The notes beneath the pieces were generated by a model. It searched no databases, was not told the origin of the DNA, and was given only the letters and a program-made list of their open reading frames with translations. Both the position numbers and the translations under genes were made by a program. Below, in pieces: positions 42,554 to 51,324 of a DNA stretch of 64,000 bases; positions within the stretch are counted from its first letter, which is position 1, and each line of letters starts with the position of its first letter. The stretch is from an uncultured Niabella sp. GTDB taxonomy: Bacteria; Bacteroidota; Bacteroidia; Chitinophagales; Chitinophagaceae. The DNA is taken from contig CAKSQK010000003.1 in assembly GCA_934486785.1 (NCBI GenBank), positions 124,001-188,000 on the forward strand. Reading direction: 5' to 3'.

Positions 42554-43227
42554 AACTCTTTAGGCAGATAAAGCTTGTGCTTTTCTATGATCTTACCATT
42601 TGCATACAGCTCAAAGTTTACATATCCTGCCGATCCGAAATACGACCTGTCTAACTTAAACCTTTTTTCCTTCAGGTCTTTCATTTCAAATAAAAGCTGG
42701 TTGTATTCTGTAACAAATTTAATGTGGTAGGTGCGGTTATCAAATGGCAATTCCACACGCACATAACGGTCTGGCGATGTAAAAATATATTTTGAAGGAA
42801 TAAACCCTGCTGGCAGGAAATTAATACTTATGTTAGCTGCAGTAGTTGCTGGCTGGCTATTACTTGAATATGCACCTGCCAGGCCAAGGCTGTCTACAGC
42901 CGGTTGTTTTACAGGCGTTGTAAAAAACTTACCACCTTCCTGCATTACAAATATGCGGTAATACATACTGTCATGTGGCGCCTGTGTGTCAGAAACACCA
43001 TTTTGCATAATGGTAGGATCTGGCATGGTGGCTATGGTTTTAAAGAAGTTGTTCTTGTCGTGAGAGCGTTGGATGCTCATCTGCTTAATATCTTTTAAAT
43101 TATGCGTCCATGAAATAACCACACGCCCACCTCCAACTTTATACACTGAAAAGTCAGGCAATTCTTCCTGTGAATAAGAAATCAATGAGATAAAAATTCC
43201 AGCGAAAAGTAATAAAGCCTGTTTCAT
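42550..43227 (-). CDS. Secreted hypothetical protein with fibronectin-like N-terminal region
   Basis: The 225-residue protein starts with a signal peptide (MKQALLLFAGIFISLISYSQ). Residues about 25-110 resemble a fibronectin type III fold (VYKVGGGRVVISWTHN, then SMYYRIFVMQEGGKF), and the C-terminal part is beta-rich with no named domain. No catalytic motif is visible. A box TATCTTTG (43250-43257, minus strand) lies 22 nt before the ATG. Likely periplasmic or surface-attached; function unknown. Confidence 0.78.
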   Translation of the reverse strand: MKQALLLFAGIFISLISYSQEELPDFSVYKVGGGRVVISWTHNLKDIKQMSIQRSHDKNNFFKTIATMPDPTIMQNGVSDTQAPHDSMYYRIFVMQEGGKFFTTPVKQPAVDSLGLAGAYSSNSQPATTAANISINFLPAGFIPSKYIFTSPDRYVRVELPFDNRTYHIKFVTEYNQLLFEMKDLKEKRFKLDRSYFGSAGYVNFELYANGKIIEKHKLYLPKEF

Positions 43228-43249
43228 AAAAATGCTTACCTGTGTTTGA

Positions 43250-43257
43250 CAAAGATA
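43250..43257 (-). promoter_or_regulatory. Promoter -7 box (TATCTTTG)
   Basis: Perfect TAnnTTTG match on the minus strand before the gene at 43227. Confidence 0.5.
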
Positions 43258-43276
43258 GGGGAGTGCCGCTTATCTG

Positions 43277-44155
43277 TTAAAATATTAACGTTCCTTTTGG
43301 CAGAGAATGGTTGCCCTGAAGCCCGCCACAATGTATGATGAGAACATTACTTCCGGCACTTAATAATTTTTTTCCTGTCAGTTCATGTACAGCATAAAAC
43401 AATTTTGCTGAGTACACAAAATCAGTAGGCACGCCGGCGTTATCATAAAGCGTGTTCATAAAACCAATCAGGTGTTCATTATATTTTGCATAGCCTCCAA
43501 AATGATAGTCATGAACAATATTCACCGGCTGGCTTTTATTCAGCAGCAGTTGCTGCACTTGCTGCTCAAGCGCATTATTATTTTTTAAAACGCTGACGCC
43601 AATTACTTCGGCGCTTTCGTTGCTGCTGTTTATTATTCCTGCCATCATAGTGCCCGAGCCCACGGCGCAGCAAATAGTACTGAATTTATTTTTATCATAT
43701 TGCAGCGTAGCCATTCCCGCTGCACCCAGCGGACCGTAACCACCTTCTGGTATAACATAATAGCCGGAAGCATTCAAATGCCGGGAAAGTTTTTTTTCTT
43801 TATAATCCTGCCGGGAAACGAAATGCAACTGCATGCCGTAGTTCACTGCATCTTCTAAAGTCTGGCTGCGTTGCCGCGGTTCTTCCCCGCGGATGATACC
43901 AATACTTTTTAAGCCATGCTGCCTACACGCAAAAGCCGTTGCCACAATATGATTGGAATAAGCGCCGCCAAAAGTAACAACCGCATTCGCGTTTTGTGCC
44001 AGCGCTTCTTTCAAATAAAATTTTAATTTAAACCATTTATTGCCACTGGCTATGGGATGAATTTTATCTGTTCGCAACGCATAAACATTGATATTATTAC
44101 GGCATAGAAAATCAATTCTATCAGTAGTGATCAAATCTTCATTAATTAACAGCAT
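43277..44155 (-). CDS. PLP enzyme, ACC deaminase / D-cysteine desulfhydrase family
   Basis: The 292-residue fold-type II PLP enzyme has the lysine segment ASGNKWFKLKFYLKE, the AYSNHIVATAFA loop that binds the cofactor phosphate side chain, and the glycine-rich CCAVGSGTMMAGI. Family members deaminate 1-aminocyclopropane-1-carboxylate or split D-cysteine; motifs alone do not separate the two, and for a Bacteroidota gene the D-cysteine role is more likely (inference). It is monocistronic and divergent from the nucleotidyltransferase gene. Confidence 0.85.
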   Translation of the reverse strand: MLLINEDLITTDRIDFLCRNNINVYALRTDKIHPIASGNKWFKLKFYLKEALAQNANAVVTFGGAYSNHIVATAFACRQHGLKSIGIIRGEEPRQRSQTLEDAVNYGMQLHFVSRQDYKEKKLSRHLNASGYYVIPEGGYGPLGAAGMATLQYDKNKFSTICCAVGSGTMMAGIINSSNESAEVIGVSVLKNNNALEQQVQQLLLNKSQPVNIVHDYHFGGYAKYNEHLIGFMNTLYDNAGVPTDFVYSAKLFYAVHELTGKKLLSAGSNVLIIHCGGLQGNHSLPKGTLIF

Positions 44156-44159
44156 ACAT

Positions 44160-44189
44160 TTTGAAGTTGGCTAATTTAGTTTATTTTTG
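44160..44189 (+). promoter_or_regulatory. Promoter of the nucleotidyltransferase gene
   Basis: TTTG (44160-44163), an 18-nt spacer and TATTTTTG (44182-44189) fit the -33/-7 consensus. The ATG is 41 nt downstream. Confidence 0.6.
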
Positions 44190-44230
44190 AGCGAATGTGA
44201 ACAACAAATTCGTTATAAAAAATCAAAAGT

Positions 44231-45127
44231 ATGAAACCTACATTAGTGATATTGGCCGCGGGAATGGCCTCCAGGTATGGCAGTATGAAACAGGTAGAAG
44301 GGTTTGGGCCCAGCGGCGAAACCATTATGGATTACTCCATTGCTGACGCTGTGAAGGCGGGCTTTGGTAAAATTGTTTTTTTAATAAGGGAACAGTTTGA
44401 GGAAAATTTCAGAAATAAATTTGCCAACAAGCTGGATGGAAAAGTGCATTACGAGTTTGCTTTTCAGGAACTGGATATGTACCTGGATGGCGCACAAATA
44501 CCCGAAGAAAGAACAAAGCCCTGGGGCACAGGCCATGCCGTTCTTTGCAGCCGTAACAGGGTAAGTGAGCCTTTTGCCGTGATCAATGCAGACGATTTTT
44601 ATGGCTTTGATGCTTTTAAAAAAGCAGCCGATTTTTTGATTAATGAATGCGATGAAAAAACTTACGCTGTAATTGGTTACGACCTGATGAAGACGTTGAG
44701 CGAGCATGGTACTGTAAACCGCGGCGTTTGCACTTTAGATGAAAAAGGCAACCTGGCAGGAGTGGTTGAGCGCATTGGCATAGGCCTGAAAGAGGATAAA
44801 GTAATGGTAGAAGATGGACTGGAGCCAAAAGAATTAAAGCGCAGCGATGTGGTATCCATGAATTTCTGGTGTTTTCATCCTTCAGTGTATGATCTGTATG
44901 AGAAAGATTTTAAAGCATTCATCAGTAAAAATATTGCAGTGCCTAAAGCCGAGTTTTTAATACCGGAAGTGGTAGATAATTTTATTAAAAATGGCGGCGT
45001 GGTAAAAGTAATTCCCACAACAGCGCAATGGTTTGGAGTAACGTATAAAGAAGATGCCCCTGCCGTTCAAAAAAGCCTGAACAGCCTTATAGATGCCGGC
45101 GAGTATCCTCAAAACCTTTGGGGATAA
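44231..45127 (+). CDS. Sugar-nucleotide transferase of the NTP-transferase family
   Basis: The 298-residue protein opens with LVILAAGMASRYGSMKQVE, the nucleotide-binding loop of sugar-1-phosphate nucleotidyltransferases, and has AVINADDFYGFDAFKKA with the metal-binding Asp pair. Later blocks include VVERIGIGLKEDK and NFWCFHPSVYDLYEK. The sugar is not determined by sequence; UDP-glucose-type pyrophosphorylases are the nearest in overall pattern. Promoter and terminator indicate a single-gene transcript. Confidence 0.85.
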   Translation: MKPTLVILAAGMASRYGSMKQVEGFGPSGETIMDYSIADAVKAGFGKIVFLIREQFEENFRNKFANKLDGKVHYEFAFQELDMYLDGAQIPEERTKPWGTGHAVLCSRNRVSEPFAVINADDFYGFDAFKKAADFLINECDEKTYAVIGYDLMKTLSEHGTVNRGVCTLDEKGNLAGVVERIGIGLKEDKVMVEDGLEPKELKRSDVVSMNFWCFHPSVYDLYEKDFKAFISKNIAVPKAEFLIPEVVDNFIKNGGVVKVIPTTAQWFGVTYKEDAPAVQKSLNSLIDAGEYPQNLWG

Positions 45128-45148
45128 GGGGTTTTTATAAAAAAATTT

Positions 45149-45174
45149 AAGCCTGCACTTGTGCAGGCTTTTTT
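45149..45174. terminator. Bidirectional terminator between nucleotidyltransferase and bshC
   Basis: AAGCCTGCAC (45149-45158) and GTGCAGGCTT (45161-45170) form a long stem with T-runs on the plus side and A-run (T on minus) before it. Confidence 0.85.
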
Positions 45175-45209
45175 AATGCATTTCATTTGAGCTTCAGGTT
45201 GCTGTTGTA

Positions 45210-46811
45210 TTACTTTTCTTCCAGCACTACAAACTCCTGCTCCAGGGCAAGGGCATTTGTGTAAAGTTCATCAATAAAGGCAGCGCCATATTTTGCGTAA
45301 TAGGTAATAAAATTTTCTACACGCTCCTGTAACTGCTCACCGGGAAATAATTGTTGTTTCAATTTTTCTATTTGATGCATGGATGCCTGGTGCGTTCTCT
45401 TTTCTGCGCGCAGCATTTTCTTGCCTAATACTTCAATTCGTTTGGCTGCCTGCACTTTCAGCGCTTCAACATGTTTTATAAGTGTGCCGTCAATGGCCGC
45501 GGCTTGTTGCCCCAGTGATTTATATAATGCGTTTACATTTTCAATAGCTTCATCTACACTTAGGTTTTTGTTGGAGTTTTTCTGTACCCATTGGCTTTGT
45601 AATTTTTGTACAGGTTGAAAAAAATCAGCATAAGAAAAACCCAGCTTATTCTTTAATTGTACCGATCGTTCATCAACAATTAAATAGGAATTGCGCAGCA
45701 CCAGCACAGGGTAAGGCACTTTATAATGCGCAAACAGATCTTTCAATTGCAGCCAGTACGCCAGTTCGCCGCCACCGCCAATAAAAGCAATGTTGGGTAA
45801 TATGATTTCCTGAAAAATGCCACGTAAAATTACGTTCGGGCTAAACCTCTCCGGGTGGCTGGACAATTCTTCCAGCAACTGTATTTCCGTAAAAACGATT
45901 TCAGTATTTACAACGCGCCACAGGTGTGCATCTTTCTCAATACGTTCTCGCTTGTCATCAATGAGGTAAAAGAAGTTGATTTCCCGGCTGTGCGCCTGTG
46001 CCGTATAGCCGGCGGCACGTAGCCGCTCACCCGTAGTAGTTGTAATTTTTGAAGAAGGGCTGTGCAGCAGTTCTTCCATAAAAACAGGATGGGCCAGTTT
46101 TTTTAGCGCTGCATTGTCTGGTATCACTACCAATACGCCGTATTTGCCAAACAATTCGTTTACCAATTTAAATGTTGCCTGCTGAATGGTTTCACCTTCG
46201 GCATAATTTTTTTTCAGCAGGGCTATAATGGCCTGGCCTTCCGGCAGCACGCCCACTTCATTTGCAATTTCTTCAATTAGTTTTAATAGTTCTTTGTCAA
46301 CCTTCATTCGGCCAACAGCGCCGGTTTGTGCAGTGTTCCAGATTTTTTTGCGCCCATTGATGTACACATGCCCTAGTTCGTCAAGGTCAGCGTCTTCGCT
46401 GCCCATGTAAAAAACAGGCACAAAATCGTATTGGGGAAATTGTTGTTTGCTGTATGCTGCCAGTTTTACCGCGTGTAAAATTTTATATAAAAAATACAAT
46501 GGGCCTGTAAAAATATTAGGCTGGTGCGCAGTGGTAATGGTAAAAGTCGTTTCTTTTTGCAGCAGGTTCATGTTAGTATAAACTGCATCATTGGTTGAAA
46601 TACCAGTATACTGATGCTCTAAAGCTTTGGCCAGTTCCTTGCGGTTTGTATTAAAATGCTGCCTTGAAACGATAGCCTGTTCTAAACCGGCCTTGTTTGC
46701 AGGATGTAAAAAAAAGGAATGTAAATTAGCTTCGTTGTTTAAATAGTCAATGACTATTTTTGAATAAAACCCGGTTTGCGTATACGGAATTTTTGTTGGT
46801 ACAAAAGCCAT
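45210..46811 (-). CDS. bshC: Putative cysteine ligase BshC (bacillithiol synthesis)
   Basis: The 533-residue product matches BshC: an N-terminal region with TTAHQPNIFTGPLYFLYKILH, PVFYMGSEDADLDELGHVYI, and a long C-terminal coiled coil (about 420-500) with QLQERVENFITYYAKYG at its end. BshC adds cysteine to glucosaminyl-malate to form bacillithiol, the main low-molecular-weight thiol in many Bacteroidota. The start is placed at MAFVPTKIPY (46811); in-frame codons upstream add 29 unrelated residues. bshA and bshB are not in the window. Confidence 0.93.
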   Translation of the reverse strand: MAFVPTKIPYTQTGFYSKIVIDYLNNEANLHSFFLHPANKAGLEQAIVSRQHFNTNRKELAKALEHQYTGISTNDAVYTNMNLLQKETTFTITTAHQPNIFTGPLYFLYKILHAVKLAAYSKQQFPQYDFVPVFYMGSEDADLDELGHVYINGRKKIWNTAQTGAVGRMKVDKELLKLIEEIANEVGVLPEGQAIIALLKKNYAEGETIQQATFKLVNELFGKYGVLVVIPDNAALKKLAHPVFMEELLHSPSSKITTTTGERLRAAGYTAQAHSREINFFYLIDDKRERIEKDAHLWRVVNTEIVFTEIQLLEELSSHPERFSPNVILRGIFQEIILPNIAFIGGGGELAYWLQLKDLFAHYKVPYPVLVLRNSYLIVDERSVQLKNKLGFSYADFFQPVQKLQSQWVQKNSNKNLSVDEAIENVNALYKSLGQQAAAIDGTLIKHVEALKVQAAKRIEVLGKKMLRAEKRTHQASMHQIEKLKQQLFPGEQLQERVENFITYYAKYGAAFIDELYTNALALEQEFVVLEEK

Positions 46812-46880
46812 GAATAATCGCTTAATATTCAATGAAAATACTATAACATTTTGAAACCGGAATAGTTTTATATTTAAATT

Positions 46881-47711
46881 ATGACAATACTGCTTCAATG
46901 TACCGACCGTGTTGGCCTGGTGGCTGATATAGCAAAAATTATGGCTGATGCGGGGCTGAACATTCTCTCCATGAGGGAATTTGTAAATGTAAAAGATGAC
47001 CGTTTTTTTATAAGGCTTGAAATAGATACCCTAACGCTTAGCGAGGCTATTACAAATCGTGTTTTACAAAATTTGCCGGATGATACTGAGATACTCATCA
47101 ATCCCAAGCCGCAAAAAAAGATCGCTGTATTTGTAACCAAAGAGTACCACTGCCTGGGCGATATTTTGCTTCGCAATTATTTTAATACGCTGCATGCTTC
47201 TGTTGAAGTGGTGGTAGGCAATCATGAAAAATTGCGCGGCATTACGGAGAAATTCGGGTTGCCGTTTCATCATGTTTCTCATGAAGGAAAAACAAAAGAA
47301 GCCTTCGAGGATGAGCTTTTAAATATTGTGAACGAATATGAATTGGACTATATTGTTCTGGCAAAATTTATGAGAATATTGTCTCCGGAGTTTGTTGCCA
47401 GGTTCAACATGCGTATCATCAACATTCACCATTCCTTTCTTCCTGCTTTTATTGGCGCTAACCCATACAGGCAGGCATATGAGCGCGGCGTAAAATTAAT
47501 TGGCGCCACGGCACATTTTGTTACCAACGATCTAGATGATGGCCCCATCATTTCGCAGCAGATCATACCGGTAAACCATGCCCACACCGTGGGCGATATG
47601 GTGCGGCTGGGAAAAGAAATTGAAAAATCAGTGCTGGCCAAAGCGTTGCAGCTGGTGTTTGAAGACCGCGTAATGGTTTACAATAATAAAACAGTAGTGT
47701 TTGAAAATTAA
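46881..47711 (+). CDS. purU: Formyltetrahydrofolate deformylase
   Basis: The 276-residue protein has an N-terminal ACT domain (about 1-75, CTDRVGLVADIAKIMADAGL) and a formyltransferase-like hydrolase domain with NIHHSFLPAFIGANPYRQAY and GATAHFVTNDLDDGPII, containing the Asn, His and Asp of the active site. It releases formate from 10-formyl-tetrahydrofolate, which balances one-carbon pools and supplies formate for purine synthesis. It is divergent from bshC, with 69 nt between them. Confidence 0.94.
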   Translation: MTILLQCTDRVGLVADIAKIMADAGLNILSMREFVNVKDDRFFIRLEIDTLTLSEAITNRVLQNLPDDTEILINPKPQKKIAVFVTKEYHCLGDILLRNYFNTLHASVEVVVGNHEKLRGITEKFGLPFHHVSHEGKTKEAFEDELLNIVNEYELDYIVLAKFMRILSPEFVARFNMRIINIHHSFLPAFIGANPYRQAYERGVKLIGATAHFVTNDLDDGPIISQQIIPVNHAHTVGDMVRLGKEIEKSVLAKALQLVFEDRVMVYNNKTVVFEN

Positions 47712-48014
47712 CCTCTGAAAAAATGAGCAATATCACTTAATTGGTATCAGCGATTTTTGTAACTTTATGCCAGTCAACTTTTACAATTATGGAAAGGAAT
47801 GATTTCTTTTTAATAATTGCTTTAAGTTTCCGCAGTAAGTTGTATAACGATGCAGAATAAAAATGATTGCTTCTGCTCAAACTCAAAGAGATGCCGTTGC
47901 ATAAAGCCTTTAAATCCGGCTGATATGATGTGTGCATTGCCCGGCCTGATTGTTGTAGTAAACAAATAGATTATATAAGTTTCTCGTAGTTTTTTGACAA
48001 AAATCATAATAAAG
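47712..48014. other. Gene-free stretch upstream of the nos cluster
   Basis: About 300 nt with no credible reading frame; short minus-strand frames here lack family features. Nothing else definite is seen until the dyad at 48015. Confidence 0.5.
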
Positions 48015-48032
48015 TTATGACTGGGGTCATAA
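48015..48032 (+). promoter_or_regulatory. CRP/FNR-class operator-like dyad upstream of the nos genes
   Basis: TTATGACTGGGGTCATAA is a perfect 7-bp inverted repeat with a 4-nt centre, sharing the TGAC-N4-GTCA core of CRP/FNR/NnrR-type boxes. Its centre lies about 33 nt before a CTTTG -7-like element (48056-48060), close to the position at which class II activators bind. Control by a CRP/FNR-type sensor of oxygen or nitric oxide is inferred. Confidence 0.6.
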
Positions 48033-48052
48033 AGACCTTAGCCATTATTCCC

Positions 48053-48060
48053 AAACTTTG
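48053..48060 (+). promoter_or_regulatory. Candidate -7 box (AAACTTTG) of the nos operon
   Basis: AAACTTTG departs from TAnnTTTG only at the first base; a weak box of this kind fits an activator-dependent promoter. The cytochrome ATG is 21 nt downstream. Confidence 0.4.
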
Positions 48061-48081
48061 TACACATAAATACAGTCAAAC

Positions 48082-48570
48082 ATGAAAAAAATTACAATCT
48101 TTTGCTCGGCCATTGCCTTGAGCCTTTTAATCGCCTGCGGAGGTGGCGATAGCAAACCAGCGGACTCTGCTGCATCCGGCAGCGAAACTCCAAAAAGCAT
48201 GGTAAACACCAGTGATTACGACCCTAAAAGAGGTGAAGGAAAGTGGGATCATACTAATGTGAAAATAGGAGAGAATGTAGATGCGGCACTGGCTGCCGAA
48301 GGTAAAAAAGTGTATGAAGTAAAATGCGCATCCTGCCACAAACTTAACGATGAAAGACTGGTAGGCCCGGGCTGGAAAGGCGTTACCCAAAGACAAACCG
48401 CGCCATGGCTTTTAAATTTTATTACCAATCCTGATCCTATGATTGACAAGGATCCCGAGCTTCAGGCTCAGTTGGAAATTTGCCTGGTGCGCATGCCAAA
48501 TCAAAATCTTACAGATGATGAAGCCCGAAAATTGCTTGAATTTATGAGGCAAAACGACGGCGTACAATAA
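48082..48570 (+). CDS. Lipoprotein cytochrome c of the nos cluster
   Basis: The 162-residue protein has a lipoprotein signal ending LLIACGGG (lipid Cys19), a disordered Ser/Lys linker, and a single class I cytochrome c domain: haem attachment CASCH (82-86) and a distal Met in VRMPNQNLTD. It heads the cluster with a 23-nt gap to nosZ, so it is most likely the electron donor to nitrous oxide reductase, replacing the NosR route that is missing here. Confidence 0.9.
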   Translation: MKKITIFCSAIALSLLIACGGGDSKPADSAASGSETPKSMVNTSDYDPKRGEGKWDHTNVKIGENVDAALAAEGKKVYEVKCASCHKLNDERLVGPGWKGVTQRQTAPWLLNFITNPDPMIDKDPELQAQLEICLVRMPNQNLTDDEARKLLEFMRQNDGVQ

Positions 48571-48593
48571 CCTGAACTATAATAATTAAATAT

Positions 48594-50627
48594 ATGAGAA
48601 AAATTTTCAACATTGCACTTGTAGCGGCACTGGCTGCTACTGTGCCTTTTATTTTTCATTCCTGTAAACCTAAAAATGCCGGTAGCGCGGTTAGCTCCGA
48701 TGCAGCTTCTAAAACATATGTTGCCCCGGGCAAATATGATGAGTTTTACAACTTCGTATCAGGCGGCTTTAGCGGCCAGCTAAGCGTATACGGTTTGCCA
48801 AGCGGCAGGCTGCTGCGCGTTATCCCGGTTTTTTCAGTTGACCCTGAAAAAGGTTATGGTTACAGCGAAGAAACCAAACCCATGCTCAATACTTCGCATG
48901 GCTTTGTGCCCTGGGATGACTATCACCACGTGCAGATCAGCCAGACCAATGGCGAAATTGACGGGCGCTGGGTATTTGGTAATGCCAACAATACCCCGCG
49001 TGTTTCAAGGGTTGATTTAAAAACCTTCCGCACCGCGGAAATTATTGAGCTTCCTAATAGCGCCGGTAACCACTCCTCGCCATTTATTACTGAAAATACA
49101 GAGTATGTTGTAGCGGGTACCAGGTTTAGCGTTCCTCCCGACTATGCAGAAGGCGATGTGTCAATAGATTCTTATAAAGAGAATTTTAAAGCTTACATCA
49201 GTTTTATCAGCGTTGATAAGGAAGATGGTAAAATGGACATTGCTTTCCAGCTTCGCTGCCCTGGCGTAAACTTTGACCTAAGCCATGCTGGTAAAGGAAA
49301 GTCTCATGGCTGGTTCTTCTTTTCATGCTACAATACAGAGCAGGCCAATACGCTTTTAGAAGTAAATGCTTCTCAAAAAGATAAGGATTTTATTATGGCT
49401 GTAAACTGGAAAAAAGCTGAAGAATACCTGAAAGCCGGTAAAGGAAAAAAACAATCAGTAAGGTATGCCCACAATACTTTTGATGAAAAGACCCATACTG
49501 CGAAATCTGAAATTAAAACAGAAGTTACCGTTTTGGATGTGTCAGAGTTGAAAGATATTGTTTACCTTATTCCATGCCCTAAATCTCCACACGGTTGCGA
49601 TGTAGACCCAACCGGTGAATACATTGTAGGCAGTGGTAAACTGGCTGCTTTAATTCCTGTATTCAGTTTTGATAAACTTCAAAAAGCCATTGCCGATAAA
49701 GCATTTGATGGCGAATACGAAGGCATTCCTGTTGTAAAATACGAGGCAGCATTACATGGTGAAGTTCAGAAGCCAGGCCTTGGCCCTTTGCATACAGAAT
49801 TTGATGCCAATGGCAACGCTTACACTTCTTTCTTTGTTTCTTCAGAAGTAGTAAAATGGAGTATTAAAGATCTGAAAGTATTGGATCGTGTTCCAACTTA
49901 TTATTCAATTGGCCACTTAATGATCCCGGGCGGAGATTCTAAAAAGCCTTATGGCAAATACCTCGTTGCTTATAACAAGATCACTAAAGACCGTTATCTG
50001 CCAACAGGCCCCGAACTTTCACAAAGTGCGCAGATCTTTGACATTAGCGGAGATAAAATGCAACTGATACTTGATTTTCCCACTATTGGCGAGCCGCACT
50101 ATGCGCAGGCCGCACCGGCTGAATTGATCAGTAAAAATTCAGTCAAGTTCTTCCCGATAGGTGAAAACATGCATCCTTATATTACAAAAGGCGAAGGTGA
50201 ATCTAAAGTGGTGAGAGAAGGAAATAAAGTGCATGTGTACATGACGGCCATTCGCTCGCACTTTGCTCCGGACAATATTGAAGGCATTAAAGTAGGCGAT
50301 GAGGTTTACTTTCATGTAACCAACCTTGAACAGGATTGGGATGTGCCGCATGGCTTTGCAATAAAAGGCGCTGATAATGGTGAGCTGCTCATTATGCCTG
50401 GTGAAACCCTCACCTTAAAATGGCTGCCCAACAGAACAGGCATCTTCCCATTTTATTGTACTGACTTCTGTAGTGCGCTCCACCAGGAAATGTCAGGCTA
50501 TGTAAGAGTATCTCCAGCCGGCAGTAATGTTCCTTTAAAGTTCCATACCGGCAAATCACCTACGCCTGCTGCAGGTAGTAATGCTGATAGCGGCGCTGTA
50601 ACTAAAGCTGATACAGTAAAAAAATAG
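48594..50627 (+). CDS. nosZ: Nitrous-oxide reductase, clade II (Sec-type, lipoprotein)
   Basis: The 677-residue product reduces N2O to N2. The signal lacks a twin-arginine motif (MRKIFNIALV) and ends in a lipobox with Cys24, both marks of clade II enzymes. The seven-bladed propeller that holds the CuZ cluster shows DDYHHVQIS, FDLSHAGKGKSHGW and LIPCPKSPHGCDVDP. The C-terminal cupredoxin domain carries CuA: His586 in DVPHGF, Cys622, Cys626, His630 and Met633 in CTDFCSALHQEM. All visible metal motifs are intact. A terminator-like hairpin follows the gene. Confidence 0.98.
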   Translation: MRKIFNIALVAALAATVPFIFHSCKPKNAGSAVSSDAASKTYVAPGKYDEFYNFVSGGFSGQLSVYGLPSGRLLRVIPVFSVDPEKGYGYSEETKPMLNTSHGFVPWDDYHHVQISQTNGEIDGRWVFGNANNTPRVSRVDLKTFRTAEIIELPNSAGNHSSPFITENTEYVVAGTRFSVPPDYAEGDVSIDSYKENFKAYISFISVDKEDGKMDIAFQLRCPGVNFDLSHAGKGKSHGWFFFSCYNTEQANTLLEVNASQKDKDFIMAVNWKKAEEYLKAGKGKKQSVRYAHNTFDEKTHTAKSEIKTEVTVLDVSELKDIVYLIPCPKSPHGCDVDPTGEYIVGSGKLAALIPVFSFDKLQKAIADKAFDGEYEGIPVVKYEAALHGEVQKPGLGPLHTEFDANGNAYTSFFVSSEVVKWSIKDLKVLDRVPTYYSIGHLMIPGGDSKKPYGKYLVAYNKITKDRYLPTGPELSQSAQIFDISGDKMQLILDFPTIGEPHYAQAAPAELISKNSVKFFPIGENMHPYITKGEGESKVVREGNKVHVYMTAIRSHFAPDNIEGIKVGDEVYFHVTNLEQDWDVPHGFAIKGADNGELLIMPGETLTLKWLPNRTGIFPFYCTDFCSALHQEMSGYVRVSPAGSNVPLKFHTGKSPTPAAGSNADSGAVTKADTVKK

Positions 50628-50650
50628 TTTGATTGTATAAATGTTTGGTT

Positions 50651-50688
50651 AAGGGGGCGGCACAGTAGTACCTGCCCCCTTGTTTTTT
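50651..50688 (+). terminator. Terminator-like hairpin inside the nos cluster
   Basis: AAGGGGGC (50651-50658) pairs with GCCCCCTT (50674-50681), with further pairing inside the loop and a six-T run at 50683-50688. It lies between nosZ and the accessory genes, so it probably lowers their transcription relative to nosZ or protects the nosZ mRNA end. Confidence 0.8.
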
Positions 50689-50709
50689 AGCGGTTAATAA
50701 ACTTTTACA

Positions 50710-51324
50710 ATGAAAAATCATACAAATAAAATAAGCATACTTTCAAGAGTAATGCTTGTTGTAGCAGCAATTTTACTGGCCATTTCAATTTTTGTACCGC
50801 TGTGGTATATTGATCTTGATGCGCCACAGTATCCCGAAGGATTGAAACTGCAGATCTACCCTGATAAACTCGCTGGTGATGTAGACATCATTAACGGGCT
50901 AAACCATTATATAGGCATGCAAACCCTGCATGAAGAAAACTTTATTGAATTTAAAGTGTTACCCTATATAATAGGATTTTTTGCTGTATTGAGTTTGATC
51001 GTTGCTCTAATTGGAAACAGGAAATTTCTATATGTTCTTTTAGGATTGTTTGTAGTATTTGGAATTGTGGCAATGTATGATTTTTGGAAATGGGAATATG
51101 ATTATGGCCACAACCTAGATCCCACGGCAGCTATTCAAGTGCCGGGAATGGCTTACCAGCCACCATTGATAGGGTTTAAGCAATTACTCAATTTCGGCGC
51201 TTATTCTTTTCCTGATGTGGGAGGATGGCTGTTTATAGGAGCAGGGCTTTTAATGCTGATTGCAGTAATACACGAGTGGAAAAGAGCTAAAAAAGTTAAA
51301 CCAAAAGTTGATAGTTTATCATGA
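50710..51324 (+). CDS. NosB-like membrane protein of the nos cluster
   Basis: The 204-residue protein has four membrane helices (about 12-30, 82-100, 106-124, 168-188) and a large extracytoplasmic loop with GDVDIINGLNHYIGMQTLHE. Equivalent unnamed membrane proteins occur at this place in clade II nos clusters and are sometimes called NosB; the symbol is left empty because similarity could not be tested. It overlaps nosL by 4 nt, so it is coupled to NosZ maturation genes. Confidence 0.82.
   Translation: MKNHTNKISILSRVMLVVAAILLAISIFVPLWYIDLDAPQYPEGLKLQIYPDKLAGDVDIINGLNHYIGMQTLHEENFIEFKVLPYIIGFFAVLSLIVALIGNRKFLYVLLGLFVVFGIVAMYDFWKWEYDYGHNLDPTAAIQVPGMAYQPPLIGFKQLLNFGAYSFPDVGGWLFIGAGLLMLIAVIHEWKRAKKVKPKVDSLS

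Noticed and set aside
47737..48007. Two overlapping minus-strand frames of about 60 codons upstream of the nos cluster
   Set aside because: No domain, signal or coding bias, and they overlap one another in different frames.
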